Shown here piece after piece: positions 1 through 11,700 of a stretch of 64,000 bases of DNA. A program made the position numbers and the translations under genes. Below the pieces are notes generated by a model that saw only the letters and a list, made by a program, of their open reading frames with translations, made no database searches and was not told the DNA's origin. The stretch comes from Dendrolimus kikuchii (taxonomy: Eukaryota; Arthropoda; Insecta; Lepidoptera; Lasiocampidae): NCBI GenBank assembly GCA_019925095.2, contig CM034415.1, forward strand, positions 11,638,833-11,702,832, given 5' to 3'. Numbering within the stretch: the first letter of the stretch is position 1; every line of letters starts with the position of its first letter.

Positions 1-1435
1 ATATTGGAGAAATAAGAGTTAAAATCCTGATGTAAGTAGTTTTGCGAACGTGTCTAAATTCATCCTGTTCGTCCATATCAAGATTTCATCAGACGCCGCT
101 ACTTCCTTTTAGAACTTGTGTATTTTATTACTATTACTGTCTATAAATTTCATCCATGTAATAAAACCAGTAATATTAATTACTTATTTAACTGATAGAT
201 GATGATAGATGTATATTTTGTGTTGGAGTCGAAATTCGTCTAAAATGTGCACCTGTTTTATTCAAAAATGTCACTAATTAATTAGAAACTGACCGATTAT
301 TAGAAAACGATTAATATAATATTAATTACTTATTTGATAATATGGTACAATCAAATAACTAACAACCTATATTACTTTCTTATTAATTTATAATACAAGT
401 AAAGTATCTCATATAAATACATACAAATAAAGGAACAGACATAGGATTGCACCACTGTCCTGACCATTGTATAGTGTGTTTGATTTCTAAGGTATCTTAT
501 AGGTCTGACCATATACAACAACTTACCGGAAAATATTAAACTCTCTAGTAGTTTTAAATATATTCACTTACACATACAGCTTAAAAAGTGGCTAATCGAG
601 CACATCTTCTAAAGCTTGAAGGATTTCATGGAATATGAAGATTTGTGACAAACACCTTATTCATTGTAAATCTGTTAATAATATCTTATCTATCTTAATA
701 ATCTTGATGTGTAACATAGTTACTAATATGTAGATTTATGAGTGAAATAATGACTATGCAAATCATTAAACAGACAATTTATATCAATTGTTTTTTCAGG
801 TCATCCGGAAAGAACTAGCAACAACAACTTTTCTGTACAAGCAAGGGTTATGCTTGAACATAGAACTTTATATGAGTTATGCGCTGCAGTTTACATGAAA
901 ATTTTAAAAACATAGAGAAAATACCAAATACTCATCATTCGAGCATTAGAAAATACCAAATACTAGCCTGCAGAAAAAAGAAATGGATAAAACCGAACAT
1001 TTCTGAAAAGATTATATGTCCTAAATTATTATTAATAAGTGTTTTAAGTAAATAAACAAGTTTAACTGCTAAAAGTTATTTAATATTTCATCTTACAAAA
1101 TAACAAGTCAAAAGATATATCAATCAATTCATATATAAATATATGGCACTCACATATTTATAACTCACAATAGTTTGTATTCAGTATAGAAAATCATCGA
1201 ATTCTTATAACTCTTAATGTGAACTCTTAAGCTATATAGTCATTACCTTCTATGTATGTTCATAAGTCTTCAGACAAAATAAAACTGAAATATTTTATGG
1301 AGGAATGTTAAATATTCATAATTGTTTACATGAATTATAACTACTAACATCTAGATTTATGTATATATAAAATTAAATTATTCAAAATAGCCATCCTTGT
1401 TTTCAATTAATTAATTAATAAGCTTTAAAGGTGTG
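1..1435. other. AT-rich non-coding stretch
   Basis: No convincing ORF, RNA gene or repeat was recognised here. The DNA is AT-rich with ordinary homopolymer runs. It precedes a transposase relic on the minus strand. Confidence 0.5.
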
Positions 1436-1990
1436 GGCCATTCTTCTGTGGTGGTTCAAATCATTTCAATAGGAATAATTTTTGATTTATTGGTATGGGC
1501 TCGCTTGAGATAAATTCAGGTTCTAGTAAATTTTCTGTATGCCATTAGCTCTAATACAGTTTATAAAGAATAATCCAAAGAATTCAAGTCAGAGTTCAAC
1601 AATGGCCAATCTTCGCTCCGAACAAAGCCCGGCAAATTGGTTTGCAACCAATTTTAGATAGACTTAGCTTTATGGGAGGGTGCAGAGTCCTGTTGGAAAA
1701 TCCACTGCTATCCAGGGAATAGAGTATCACTTAATGGTTAAATCGTTGCTTCCTATATGTGATTTTGGAAATGTTGCGCCTTGAAGTGACCTCCTCGTAG
1801 GAAACACCTCATCAAACCATTACACTTCCTGATGATGAATGTGGTGGACATTGTGTACAGAAGGCTGAACGCATTAACTTCTGGCGTAAGGCGTATTACC
1901 GTATTAAACTTTTCTTCCACTATGATGATCTTCTTATTGGTAAACAGGTTACTTTTGGATCGTATCTCTTGAAAAGGTTTCGACATCGTT
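1436..1990 (-). pseudogene. Degenerate mariner-type transposase fragment
   Basis: Reading the minus strand gives pieces of an IS630/Tc1/mariner transposase. An early piece has a LFTNKKIIIVEEKFN-like stretch, near the first catalytic Asp region of the family. A later piece has QQDSAPSHKAK followed by a stop, then NWLQTNLPGF and EDWPLLNSDLNSLDY, which corresponds to the second catalytic Asp block (the family's QQDxAPxHxAK and WPxxSPDLNPxDY). In-frame stops and frame changes break the ORF, so it cannot make transposase. Only the catalytic half is visible, and no terminal inverted repeats were identified. In this family the enzyme cuts and pastes DNA at TA sites. The match to family motifs is by eye; the subfamily is not determined. 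Confidence 0.8.
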
Positions 1991-2686
1991 CCAACCGCAG
2001 TTTACGAAAACGCTCGTTTACATAATGCACTTTTCTTTGACTTTTAGTTTAAGATCATATTTAAGTATTTAGTATACAGATATTTGCTAAATATTGGTCT
2101 GAAGAGCTAATTTACATAATTTTATTCTGGAATACGTCGAATGAAATGTTTGTTTATGTTATGTTGTATGACATAACAATGACATAAAAAGGAAAATGTC
2201 GGTCGTTTTGTGTTTTAAAACTGAATGGCTACGGTATTCATATGCATTTCACCAGATGCTAATGACGTCATAGGATTTAGTAAGGTCAAACAAAGGTCAA
2301 ACACATTTCTTTCAAAATACAAGGGGATTGTACGTTTTTTTGAATTTTAACTAGACAGAAATGATTAGGAAGACTATTCCTCGAAATGGTTTTTCAAATA
2401 GCTAAATTGATGAACAATCCCCATTGATGATTCCCGCCATAAAAGCGACGGCCATATTTGTTTTATTTTCTAAACAACGTTCGCGCGTAATTGCTTCGCA
2501 AGTGTTTCGCGCTTTGTTCTATGTTTTTCACTTTTTTAATGGTGGCGGAGGATGCGGTCGTTTGTTTCCACTGTACAACAGGAAAGGAGACGGGTGCTTT
2601 TGGCTCAAAGAAATGTAAGTAATGAGTTGAGTTAAGGCTTGAAAAAGCGTTTTTTTCTATTACATATATATTAAAAAAAATCTTCA

Positions 2687-2830
2687 TAATAAAACTATGT
2701 TTTAACGGTTTTAAGCGCGGTAATTTTATTTGATTTTGGTTTTTCCGACGTTTCGGCCACTTTTCAGTGGCCGTGATCACGGAAGACAAAGATGTCAAGT
2801 GTCAACGAGTATTGTTAAAGTTTTATTTAG
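2687..2830 (+). repeat. Fold-back element, left arm only
   Basis: This is the same arm as in the fold-back element at 43769-44031: it starts with a TTTTAACGG terminus and continues through CCGACGTTTCGGCCAC and GTGATCACGGAAGACAAAG. Only one arm is present, and it ends at a TTTATTTAGCCT junction shared with the copy at 14717-14789. Confidence 0.75.
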
Positions 2831-2864
2831 CCTCAATTCTTCACTTCATTTTTTCAGCTTCGTT

Positions 2865-3125
2865 TATGAGCGTATCTAAGCTTATATGTATGATCTTCAA
2901 ACAATGTTCTAGAGTGGAACTTATTTATAAAATTCTAAGCATGTCATGTCCGTACATTGAAGTTATTAAAAAAAAAACAACTGGAATAGACTACATAAAC
3001 GATGGAGAACACGAAGCAATTTTTTTTAGATTTCTTGTCTGTTTATCAGTTTGACGATTTGTTTGGGATTCACGTAAAAAGTATTAGGCTGATTACGATG
3101 AGGTTTTCGCTGATCAACAGCAATT
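2865..3125 (+). repeat. LINE 3' tail remnant plus dispersed repeat
   Basis: Positions 2880-2935 resemble the LINE 3' end at 19050-19110 (GACCTTCAAA and TGGAACTTATTT blocks). Positions 2945-3125 match 52020-52140 in the opposite orientation, sharing the GGAGAA, AGATTTCTTGTCTGTTTATC and TTCACGTA blocks. Both are old, degenerate interspersed repeats with no coding capacity. Confidence 0.55.
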
Positions 3126-3879
3126 TTTTGGACTTAAAAAATCTGCGCTGCTGTTTATCCTGGGAATTCCGGGGAAATTTTTCTGGGAATAATTTAATTC
3201 AAGATTTAAAAAAATCGAATTCCAATGTAATATTTTACTCATCGACAGCATATTTAATGTATTAAAATGTGTGATATTTTTATCCGGGGAATCCAGCGGG
3301 AATTTTCCCGGGAGCGGTTTGAAGTTGTCCGGGTGCATATAAATTAGCTTATTCCGACAGTTTCCACTAAAACGATAGCTTATAGTCTTTTTTAAACGCT
3401 GCGGTCATTTGTGTCCCGTGAATCCCGCGAGAATTTCAAGTCAAGCGTGAACAAAGTCCTGTGCATATCGTAGTTTTGAATAAAATCTTTTGAATCTTAT
3501 ATTAACCCGGATTTAATTATGAGATGCAAATGGAAACAAGCGCCACGACATATGTGACATCAAAAAGAGAAAAAATCCCGCCCAACGCTCTAAATATCAT
3601 GGAACACCGCATATTAATGAAAAGTATGTAAAAATGGTCATTTTGAATTATTCCCACGTACAGCGATGTTGGCGGCATGCATGGAATGCTTTATAACGTT
3701 ATACTTTTTTAATTTTCACATATTTGGCTTCGCATTTAACGACGATTTTTCTGTTGTGATTTGTGGCTTACAGTTTGAAATGTATTTCATTAAAATACTG
3801 ACTTTGGCTACCAGTTCTTTTGCGTAGGACATTTCACCATCAGTTCAATAATTTTTCAAGGAAATGTTTATATTATATA
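3126..3879. other. Non-coding, with GGGAATTCCCGG-like motifs
   Basis: No gene was seen. Between about 3155 and 3340 there are repeated GGGAAT/TTCCCGGG-like blocks in both orientations, typical of an old short interspersed repeat. The rest is AT-rich and unrecognised. Confidence 0.4.
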
Positions 3880-4099
3880 TACAGTAGCACCTCTTTAAAT
3901 CGAACCTCGATAAGTCGAAAACCACCCAAGCTCGAAAAAAGTTTGTGTTCCCTTCCTTTCAACCCCCAAAACCTCGATTGCTCGAAATCTGAACCCTCTA
4001 TAAGCCGAAATAATTAGTGAGTAGTTTTTAAATAGAAGCTTTTGAGATCCTGGATATCATGTAGCCGCAGAGTGCTAGCCAAGGCAAGTAAAACGAGCC

Positions 4100-5130
4100 C
4101 AAACACGACGAGTCTATCTTGTTTAGTACAGGAGTTCCTATGGCCACCTTCCGACTCCATCATCAGATCAGCTCGATGGTACCATATTATTGCATTGTCA
4201 CGCGATATACATATGCGTGCAAAATTTCAGCTCAATCGGAAACCGGGAAGTTGGTCAAATTTAACTTGCAAGATTCCACCTGAACACATACATAGGTACA
4301 TCCATTGCAAGTTAAATAAATATATAATACTAGAGTTTACCCCGCGGCTCTGCCGCGGGTCAACTTCTAGTGTGTATCTCTTGTTTAAAGAGCAAGTGGT
4401 ACAGGTTACATTGTATTAAATTTGTATGTATTTGCCCCCGAAAGATTCACTTCATTTTATATCGCAAACTATACCACCACCGTCTATATGTAAACTACAT
4501 AAATGACAAAACTTGACAAAAATGACAAAATAGATAACATGGACCCAGTGGACCCAGTGGACCAACTGGACCCAGTGGGTCCAATGGACAAAGTGGTCCC
4601 AACGGACCTAGTGGACCAAGTGGACCCAGTGGGCCAAGTGGACCCAGTTGACCAAGGAGACCAAGTTGACACAGTGGTCCAAGTGGACCCAGTGGACCAA
4701 GTAGACCAAGTTGACACAGTGGTCCAAGTGGACCCAGTGGACCAAGTGGACCCAGTGGACCCAGTAGACCCAGTGGACGAAATGGACAAAATCACAAAAC
4801 CAGTCCTAGTTTCTGGGATAAACTTTACATAAATCTATCCCAAAATGTATCCCATTATCCGGGATAAAAGTATTTAGTATTCAAATAATATATGTACCGA
4901 GTTTCAGCCAAATCGGTCCAATAGTCTTTCCATAAAAGGACAACAAACAGAAAGACAAATATATTTTTATCCCGGAAACTATCCCATTTTTCTGGATAAA
5001 AAATATCCTATGTTCATTCTCGGCATCGAAAATATATATATATACTGAGTTTCAGCCAAATCGGTCCAGTAGTTTTTCCCTGAAAACGGAACAGAAAGAC
5101 AGACAGAGTTACTTTCGCATTTATAATATT
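4100..5130. repeat. Dispersed repeats inside the pogo-like element
   Basis: Three recognisable blocks occur: a TTTCAGCTCAATCGGAAACC block (about 4225), a CCCCGCGGCTCTGCCGCGG head (about 4340), and two copies of GAGTTTCAGCCAAATCGGTC (about 4900 and 5045). Such blocks are characteristic of common insect interspersed repeats that end in TTTATAATATTA. Class not assigned. The ORF at 4042-4419 falls in this repeat and is not considered a gene. Confidence 0.5.
4541..4780. repeat. Minisatellite with 9-bp unit GTGGACCCA
   Basis: About 26 tandem copies of a 9-bp unit, GTGGACCCA or GTGGACCAA, with point variants. Because 9 is a multiple of 3, all six frames contain peptide repeats. One plus frame reads Asp-Pro-Val / Asp-Gln-Val. 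Another reads Gly-Pro-Ser, a collagen-like Gly-X-Y pattern broken by TGA codons. Start context and conservation of a gene are lacking, so it is treated as non-coding. Confidence 0.85.
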
Positions 5131-5325
5131 AATAGGGATATATAATAATACCAGCCCATAAATGTCCCACTGCTGGGCTCGGGCCTCCCACTATAGGGGA
5201 ACACGGACAGTATACCCGCCACGCTTGTCCAAGGCGGCTTGGCAGGTTTGACACATCTGTTATCTCGACGTGCAGGTTGCATCACGATGTTTTCCTTCAC
5301 CGGTATTAGCACGTGGTAATTGTAG
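5130..5325. repeat. Lepidopteran-type dispersed repeat (CCCACTGCTGGGC family)
   Basis: It contains GTCCCACTGCTGGGCTCGGG, then GGCCTCCCAC, and ends with ATCACGATGTTTTCCTTCAC. This succession is a very common interspersed repeat in moth and butterfly genomes (recalled knowledge). A diverged copy lies at 20435-20590. Confidence 0.6.
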
Positions 5326-5335
5326 TTAATTTTTT

Positions 5336-5569
5336 CTTTTTTTTATTGCAGGAGTTCAGCAGACAGGCAGACGGCCCACTGAATGGAAAGCGGTTACCAT
5401 CGTCTATGGACATTTACAACACCAAAGGTGCAACAAATGCGCTGCTGCCCTCTTAAGGTAGTCTGGAACCTGGTCACTAATGCCGGAACACAACTCAAAG
5501 TTGTTATGGCGGCAGGCTCTAGACCAGGGGTGGTAGCCATCCAGTCGGGCAAATGCCCTACCACCTGGC
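5336..5569 (-). repeat. SINE copy, 5'-truncated
   Basis: Sense is minus. The A-rich 3' tail (poly-T on plus) is at 5336, and the copy runs through the GGGCCGTCTGCCTGTCTGC block to the CCAGGTGGTAGGG block, where it stops. About 75 bp of the 5' end is missing compared with the full-length copies near 47 and 62 kb. It is inserted in the pogo-like element. Confidence 0.8.
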
Positions 5570-5815
5570 AAAATAAAATAAATAATAAAATAAAAGCTTG
5601 TAAAAATAAATTAGACCTCTGTATCTCGAACAAGGTTGTAAAATATTTGATTTTACAACCTTAACAATTCGATTATTTGAATAAATCTTAACCTCTACAA
5701 ACGAATGTTTCTTTACAAAAGTCGCTTAAGCCGAAAACGTTTATAAGTTGAAAACTCCATAACTACAACTTTTTAGCGTCTCCCTTCAAGTTTGACTTAC
5801 AGAAGTTTCACTGTA

Positions 5816-6850
5816 CTAGCATTTACCCGAAATTGAGTTACTTATCCGGGATTGACCCGCATCGTAGCCGCGAGAAAAACTATACTAGCTGAAGTATAAT
5901 AACCGATTTCAAAAACTAAAAACTATAAAATAACTATTGTTAGAATATGTTATACACATTGAGATATAACATGTCTAGAGAGAGCATTGCTAACAAACAA
6001 TATCGCCAAAAACGGCATCAAAAACGCGAAGCGTTGCTAAATTCACTCTGTGTTTTCGGGATATCAGAAAAAAAATATTACCCCATTTTTTATAATTAAA
6101 TATTTTTTATGTAAGTGAAAAGTTTAAATGATCATTATGATTTAATCGCTTTATGTGTTATAATTTAATATTACTCAGAGGTTTCAGTTTTTTTTTTATA
6201 AAGTATTAGCAACAAAAGTTGTGTGTCTTGGAACGAACCATAAAAAAATACATGCACAAATAAATTCATAACACATTCATAGCACATGTAGTAATTTTAA
6301 TTCGCAATAAAATGTCTGTACAGATATTAGTACATATTTATAAGTCTGTTAATTACCAATACTAATATAATAATTTTAAAAAAACTATTCATAATGGCAA
6401 ATTATTTTTGTGTTACACATCATGTTCACGAAGGTTATTAGATGACTATTTATAACCCAAAGATTATCCTGCGCTAAAAGTCAGTGAAATCATTTGTAAT
6501 AGTAGACTTGGAACGATTCGATAGGTTCATATTGGGTAGTAGGCTTTATGTATAATCCAAAGTTTATATCAGTAGTAGGAACTACGGGGTAGGTACACGG
6601 GATAATTTAATGCAGGGACTTAAGAGCAACTAAACCACTTGAAAAGGGCTATTATAGAAATAAGTATATTCATATCCAAAAGATTTTATTCAAACTAGTT
6701 CAGTTTGATTATTTTCTGAACTAAAATTTGTTTTTTATCATATTAATATATTAAATTATTTCTTTATTAGGAATTAATGGAGATGCAGCTAACAGAATAT
6801 AGACAAAATTAATATCTTAATTATGAGTATAAAGAGTTATCTATAATATT
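5816..6850. other. AT-rich non-coding stretch
   Basis: No ORF, RNA gene or clear repeat was recognised between the pogo-like element and the next dispersed repeat. Confidence 0.5.
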
Positions 6851-7052
6851 ACTAGCGGCCCGGCGCGGATTCACCCGTGGTCTGTCCCGCTCCTGTGGTA
6901 TAAAGCGTCATGTTATATAGCCTATGACACTCCCCGTTAACGTAGCTTTCCAACAGTAAAATAATTTTTAAAATCGGTTTAGTAGATCCCGAGATTACCC
7001 CCTACAACGTCACAAACTTACAAACTTTACCTCTTTATAATATTCGTACAGA
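6851..7052. repeat. CTAGCGGCCCG dispersed repeat, copy 1
   Basis: It starts ACTAGCGGCCCGGCGCGG and ends CTTTATAATATTCGTACAGA. It is closely similar over its whole length to 26577-26771, including the ATGTTATATAGCCTATGAC and TTTTTAAAATCGGTTTAGTA blocks. It is a non-coding interspersed repeat of unassigned class. Confidence 0.75.
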
Positions 7053-7920
7053 TAACTCCGATCGAAGCATCTGCTTTAAACGATATTCAGTTTTTTTACA
7101 TCCTCTTTAACGATATTTGCAGCACGCATTCTGTCAATTCTATGTCAAACGTCATAAGGTTACATTAAAAAGTTTATATTGTCCAAAGCGCTAAGGTTAA
7201 ATTAGAAATAATTTTATATGATGGTTAAGTATTCTTAAATTTTCTAATTATCCTTCACACAACTTACATCTTGTCAGTTACGATCATATATAATTATTTT
7301 AGGTACTTTATTTCAATACAATTGTGCCGTTGATAAGAAAATATAAAAAACATAGTGTAAAAATATCTCCGAAAATGATTCAAAATCCATCTCTTTGTCC
7401 AACAATATGCTACAATTGGATCTGTAGGAAGTCTAAAACGTAATATAAACTAGTTTAAGAAAACCGGACACACAAACATTACATGTCTGTTTTCTATAGA
7501 TTTTGTCAATTATTCATATTTCATATATAAAAAAAATCGTAACAAAAGTCCCCAAATTTTGGAAAATAAGTCACACTTCTCACCTGACAACATCAATCAA
7601 TTCGATAACCTTGAAAATGTCGAAATTAAATTTCACGTTTTTACAAAGAAATCATGAGAAAAGTATTAAGTTTTCCGATTAAATGACATCTTATCCTTAT
7701 CCTTTCCCGTTTTAAAATAGTTCCGACACATTTGAATAGCGCAGGCCGGCATAATAATTTTTTTTGCGAGAGCTCTAACCAGTAAAGTAATCGAAACGAC
7801 ACTAACAGGCGTGGGAAGCCACTGAAGCCAGTGCACCAATTTTGGTGCACTGTTTTTGGGCCGTTTTTGTGCAATTGATGCGTGATCTAGACGTTTATAT
7901 GATCTAAGGTTATACAATGC
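7053..7920. other. AT-rich non-coding stretch
   Basis: No supported gene. Two short overlapping minus-strand ORFs (7641-7917) have no recognisable domain and are considered chance frames. Confidence 0.45.
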
Positions 7921-8408
7921 AAGAAAACTTATTTGTATTGTATTCTACTCATAGTCCCTCAAGACTATAAGTAGAATACTGAGCCCAGATCACCGTCTTC
8001 TATGGGTAAGGTGCCCAGAAGGCTGGCTACGTTTCCTCGCTGGATCGCCATACTGATCCGTTGGCCGAGGTAAGCACCAGCCCTCTGATCATCCGAAGAG
8101 TCAATGAGTCGTTTCGATAAATTTTGGTAGAGGCTCATGGCCTCAGGACCCCACGGTCCAAGCGTCTCGACAGCAAACAGCACAAACATATAACTCTCAC
8201 AGAGGGTTGCATATTTGCGCCGCTTGAGTGATTCGGCTGTTTCCGCCGCTGAACCGGCTGATCTAGACGTGTTTGGTAAATGGGATGCGGCCAACGTGTC
8301 TACGCAAGTCGCATCCCACACCAAAGGCTTGCCACGCTGCCAGGGAATTAGAGTCATTCCGTCCGGACGCCTACCGGACTGAATAAAATAACTAACGCCT
8401 AAAATAAC
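7921..8408 (-). pseudogene. LINE ORF C-terminal fragment (RRPDGMTLIPW type)
   Basis: On the minus strand an ORF runs from just after a TAA at 8409-8411 to a stop at 7965. It contains RRPDGMTLIPW, then LVWDATCVDTLA, and later YLGQRISMAIQRGNVASLLG. I recognise this as the conserved C-terminal region found downstream of reverse transcriptases in repetitive elements of several invertebrates. The RPD...D spacing resembles PD-(D/E)XK nuclease motifs, but that functional reading is inference. No reverse transcriptase part is present, so the copy is 5'-truncated. Its 3' end (TATGAGTAGAATACAA) matches the second copy at 46291-46525. It sits directly downstream of the R1-like element in the same orientation. 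Confidence 0.7.
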
Positions 8409-8745
8409 TTATTTCTAAAGCATTAGTTTACAAGGCGAAATCCATTTGCGGACCCCCCGCCGGGGAGACTTCGGCGGGGGAGTGTGGGACTCGCCGGCTA
8501 GAGAAGCCGGAATACCCACTAAAACCCCTTGGTGCCACCTGACGCCATGAGCCGGGGTCACGGGATATGCGTGAGCTTTTCTTCCGCGACCCCGGCTGGC
8601 GTGGGCCCACCCCAGCAAGGGACGGGCCTCTCCATGCTCGTGTTTGAGAGGGGCGCGCGCGGGCACCGACGCGCCCCCTACTCAGCGGCTTTAGATGCGG
8701 GCGACGGCCTTATAGCCTCCCCTGACCGTCACCCGCGCCGCGCGT
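8409..8745 (-). other. 3' UTR of the R1-clade element (approximate)
   Basis: GC-rich DNA continues from the ORF2 stop down to about 8430, then turns AT-rich next to the neighbouring LINE fragment. It holds no ORF of its own. No poly-A or simple-repeat tail is evident, so the exact 3' boundary is uncertain by tens of bases. Confidence 0.5.
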
Positions 8746-11700
8746 TCATGGCGGCCGGAGGTCCGTGTTCCTCCGGCGCCGAGACCGGTTATTGCGGCGG
8801 GAGAGGAGCACGGCTGCTCGCTCTCTCTCCCGCTCCGCCGCCTCCTTTGCGGACATGACGGCCTCGCAAAAGGAGGCGACGGCGTCCCATTCGGGTTGGC
8901 CCCCGACCATGGCCTGGACCACGGCCGGGAGCGACAGGTCATTTTCGATGGTGGCGCCGAGGACAAGGCGCTCCTCTTCCCAGGCTGGACACTCCTGCAG
9001 AGTGTGCAGCGCCGTGTCCTCGACGCTGGCACTGCAGTGCTGGCACCCTGACGACGATTCACGTCCTATCTGACACAGGTACCGACCGAAGCAGCCGTGC
9101 CCGGTCAGTACCTGCGTCTGGCGGAACGTCAGGGTGCCGTGCCTCCGGTCTATCCATTTTGGCAGGACGGGCCTAACTGCCTCTACGGTCCTATGACCGG
9201 CGCTGGGGTGCGCAAGTCGGTTCTGCCATTCCACCATGAGATCCCGCCGGAACTCCGCCCTTTTAGCCTCGATTTCCCGAGGCGCAGGACGGAAGTCCCG
9301 ACTGAGGGCGTCCTTGCGCCAGTCGTACACGGCCGCAAGGACGCGCGCCTCTAGATCCCATGGTGGGGATCCGGCTAGGAGGGAGGCCGCCTCGAAGGAG
9401 ATCGTACGATACCCCCTTATAGCCCTGACGGCCAGCGCGCGCTGCGGACGTCGCAGCAACGCGGCGTTCTTGGCCGTCAGGGACTCCGCCCATATCGGGG
9501 CCCCGTATAGGGCCATGGATCGTACGACCCCCTCGTAGAGTTTTCGGCACGGCGCGCCCGGCCCCCCCACATTGGGCACGAGCCGTGATAGGGCGCCGGC
9601 TGCCCCAATGAGCCTGGGGGCCAGCCGCTTGAAGTGTGCCGAAAACTCCCATCGGCTGTCGAGGACGAGTCCGAGGTATTTCATTGTCGTCCCGACGCCG
9701 ATGGTGGTGCCTCCCACTGTGATACTCAAGCCCCGAGGTGGCTTGTTCCGAGGCCCGTGGAACACCACGGCCTCGGATTTGTGCAAGGCCACCTCCAGAC
9801 CGAGTCGCCGGATCCTATCGACTACGTGCGCAACCCCAGCAGTGGCCAGTAGGCCCGCCTGCCGGTGGGTCCGTCCACGGGCCGCGACCAACGTGTCATC
9901 GGCGTAACACGTGACGCTGACACCGTGGAGGACCGCACCGCGTATGGTCCAGTCATATGCGATGTTCCACAGGAGCGGGCCCAGTACCGACCCCTGTGGA
10001 ACACCGCACGTCATTTCTCGCCGACCCCAGCTGGCTAGCTGACCCGGGTACACGACGGCCCTCACCGAGAGGTAGTCACCGATGACTCTTCGGAGGTAGG
10101 TCGGCACCCCGTGGTAGCGGAGTGCCTCCTTAATGCAGCTCCAGGGCAGGGAGTTGAAGGCGTTGGCGATGTCGAGTGACACCGCCAACAGCACCCCGCC
10201 CTGGGAGATCGCTTCCTCCGCCTGGCTCTTCACACGGCGTATGGCGTCCACGGTGGAGCGCCCCTGGCGGAAACCGAACTGGTTCTCCGCCAGATCCGGC
10301 CCCTCTTCTCCGAGGTGCCGGACGAGGCGGTTCGCGAGCACTCGCTCCAGCATCTTGGCCACCTCGTCCAGCAACACTATGGGCCGGTAGGCGGACGGAG
10401 AGTCCGCCGGGCGCCCCTCTTTCCTGAGCAGGACCAGTTTGCCGGTCTTCCACCGGGTGGGAAACCGGCCCTGCTGCAGGCAGGCCGTGAAGAGCCACGT
10501 CAATCGGGACTCCAGGGCGCCGTGGGACAGAACCCACGCGCGCCCCGGTATGCCGTCGAGACCGGGGGCGGTGTTCTTGGCCTTCAACCTCAACACCGCC
10601 GCCCCCAGTTCTTCCCGGGTCACTGCGGGCACTTGGTCTTGTTCCACGCTGGGCTCCGGCGATGGCGGTGCCATCGCGGGAGGCGGGTGCTCGGCCCTCG
10701 AGGGGAACAGAGCGCCAACGATGTCAGCCACCAGGGGTGGGGGGAGACTCTGGGTCAGCGGGGGCGCCCATGGCCGGAGCTTATTCCGGACCAGATGGTA
10801 AGGGCGCCCCCAGGGATCGTTGTCCAACGTCCCCAAGAGTTCCACCCACGCCGCCGATTTGGCTTCCCTGATGGCGCCCTGTAACTCCTTTTTGGCGCTC
10901 CTATATCCCTCGTACAGGCCGGCTTCTACGGTTGCTGCGTCATCGGCGCGGCGACGCCTCCTCCTGTATCTGGCGTACCGGCGGCTCGCCATGACGCAAG
11001 CTTTCCGCTTGCGGGCGATATCGTCGTTCCACCAGTACACCAGATTTTTGGGTCTTTGAGGACCCTGCCTCGGCATCGCCGCGTCGCACACTGACGTCAT
11101 CAATGACCGTAGATTCTCCGCCTCCTCGTCTACGTCGGGTGACTCTCCGTCGGGACCCTCCGCCCAGGTGTTGACTGTGAGGGCCTCCCGAAGAGCCTCC
11201 CGATCGAGACGTTTTAATGCCCAGCGTGGGTATTCATCCGCCGGGGGACGCTCCGGTAGTCGGTTGCCCGAACTACGGGGGGAGACGCTGAACCGGATGT
11301 ACCGGTGGTCCGACAGCGTCTCCTCCCCCTCCAGGACTCTCCAGTCCTGCACACGGCGTGCTATTGCGGGGCTAGCGAACGTTATGTCCACTATGGATCC
11401 GCCCCGCATCCGCACGCACGTGTGCACTGTCCCCCGGTTTAGAATAGCAAGACCGTTTTGGATCGTCCAATCTTCGAGCTCTTTCCCCCGCGCGCTGGTG
11501 GCAGGGGAACCCCAAGCCGTGGATTTGGCGTTGAAGTCGCCCGCCACCAACACCGGGCGGGGGTGGCTCTGTGCGACGATCCTGCCCGCATCTGCTAGCC
11601 AGCTCTCAAAGTCGGCGAGACTTCGGTTCGGGGAGAAGTAGCCTCCTACGACTACTAACTCCCCGATAGTGGCCGCGACGAGGCCCCTGCTCCTCACGAC

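Larger units (their letters stand above)
3880..5815. mobile_element. Pogo/Tigger-like non-autonomous element, interrupted
   Basis: The left end reads TACAGTAGCACCTCTTTAAA, followed by repeated TCGAA words. The right end, read in reverse complement, begins TACAGTGAAACTTCTGTAAG and continues with similar AAGTCGAA and AAGCCGAA words. This is the terminal design of pogo/Tigger elements, which insert at TA. No transposase ORF was found. The interior is occupied by younger insertions: a dispersed repeat with a minisatellite (about 4100-5130), another lepidopteran-type repeat (5130-5325) and a SINE (5336-5569). The boundaries rest on the terminal similarity alone. Confidence 0.6.

Noticed and set aside
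4042..4419. 125-codon plus-strand ORF
   Set aside because: It falls within a dispersed repeat (the GCTCAATCGGAAACC block) and is not a gene.
4484..4832. Collagen-like or Asp-Pro-Val repeat protein
   Set aside because: The frames derive from a minisatellite, the Gly-X-Y frame has TGA stops, and the DNA lies in nested repeats.
8415..8858. Overlapping ORFs on both strands in the GC-rich 8.4-13.9 kb block
   Set aside because: They are alternative frames of the R1-clade element, which explains the region fully.
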